Shown here: positions 5,789 to 6,059 of the stretch, piece by piece
Layout: the number at the start of each line of letters is the position of its first letter
Numbering within the stretch: position 1 is the stretch's first letter
Source: Gemmatimonadota bacterium
Lineage (GTDB): Bacteria; Gemmatimonadota; Gemmatimonadetes; Gemmatimonadales; GWC2-71-9
Reading direction: 5' to 3'
Assembly (NCBI GenBank): GCA_029884275.1
Contig: JAOUIC010000118.1
Coordinates: 1-6,059 of the forward strand
DNA length: 6,059 bases
The notes under the pieces: generated by a model
What the model saw: the letters and a program-made list of their open reading frames with translations, nothing else
Databases searched by the model: none
Told to the model about the DNA's origin: nothing
Translations under genes and position numbers: made by a program

Positions 5789-6059
5789 CTACTCCTTCCT
5801 CGGTTCAGCGGCGTATCGCTGCCGAAAGTTGACCCAGGTGTCCGCTACGCCCAGGGCGGCGAAGCCCCCGAACGCAACCGGAAGGATAAACAGAACACCG
5901 ATGAACATCAGGGCGAGGATGAAACCGGGGAACTCATCCACCCCTGACCATGCAATCGCGGCGCCCCGCGCCGCGTAGAGCCCAGCCGTGACCAGCGCCA
6001 GGTTCGCCAGGGCCGGCTGCAGCTCGTCGGGCAGTGGCGCCACCGAGCCGGCACCCGAC
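5789..6059 (-). CDS. DUF2232-type integral membrane protein, C-terminal fragment
   Basis: The last 89 codons of a gene whose 5' end lies beyond the window edge, ending in TAG at 5791-5789. A GTG at 6043 could be read as a start, but the frame stays open upstream to the edge (residues SGAGS precede it), so I treat it as an internal Val. Two hydrophobic segments are visible: around LANLALVTAGLYAARG and around FILALMFIGVLFILPVAFGG. They are followed by the ending GVADTWVNFRQR. A terminal 'G-aDTW-dfR-R' after the last membrane helix is what I associate with DUF2232/YybS-like multi-pass proteins, which are often encoded next to rpsR and rplI. The position directly before rplI, with a 4-nt gap, supports this; rpsF/rpsR would be expected further upstream. 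The family's biochemical function is unknown. The family call is moderate; membrane location and in-frame continuation are strong. Confidence 0.72.
   Translation of the reverse strand, partial: SGAGSVAPLPDELQPALANLALVTAGLYAARGAAIAWSGVDEFPGFILALMFIGVLFILPVAFGGFAALGVADTWVNFRQRYAAEPRKE
5792..5797 (-). promoter_or_regulatory. Ribosome binding site for rplI
   Basis: AAGGAG on the minus strand, 7 nt before the ATG at 5784. It lies in the last sense codons of the upstream membrane-protein gene (AGG AAG GAG TAG), so initiation at rplI is probably coupled to termination of that gene. It fixes the rplI start. Confidence 0.85.

Noticed and set aside
4554..5832. Plus-strand open frames of 268 and 286 codons opposite the kinase and rplI
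   Set aside because: They are mirror frames of strongly conserved DhaL and bL9 coding sequence and have composition typical of GC-rich shadows.

Overview
The window is one strand of a compact, GC-rich bacterial operon. Every gene I can support lies on the minus strand, so transcription runs from position 6059 down to 1. In transcription order it holds: the C-terminal end of a DUF2232-type integral membrane protein (5' end outside the window), ribosomal protein bL9 (rplI), a fused fatty-acid kinase (DhaL/DAK2 kinase + FakA middle domain + DegV/FakB fatty-acid-binding domain), the ribosome silencing factor RsfS, and the first ~1038 codons of a very large exported protein combining a zinc metallopeptidase, a six-bladed WD40-like propeller and an Omp85/BamA-type outer-membrane barrel (3' end outside the window). 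Gaps between genes are 4, 7, -1 and 13 nt, most ribosome binding sites lie in the end of the gene before, and there is no intergenic stretch longer than 13 nt. I see no promoter, terminator, RNA gene, mobile element or CRISPR array.

The organism is a diderm, because the last gene encodes an outer-membrane barrel with a signal peptide. Three things together point to Gemmatimonadota or a related GC-rich phylum: the rplI-linked DUF2232 gene, the DhaL-DegV fusion, and the peptidase/PD40-propeller/Omp85 architecture. This taxonomic placement is inference from architecture, not from a database comparison.

Functionally the operon joins translation (bL9, a structural protein of the large subunit; RsfS, which binds uL14 and blocks subunit joining when nutrients are short) with envelope and lipid work (fatty-acid phosphorylation for phospholipid synthesis, a membrane protein, and an outer-membrane barrel with a periplasmic or surface peptidase). 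No shared regulation beyond co-transcription can be read from the sequence.

The most unusual features are (i) a nearly perfect in-frame 60-bp tandem repeat (three copies plus a decayed fourth) in the linker between propeller and barrel, (ii) the one-polypeptide fatty-acid kinase in which the FakB module sits where FakA normally carries its FakB-recognition domain, and (iii) the three-module exported protein itself. Many long open frames on the plus strand, and in other minus frames, are shadows produced by high GC content.
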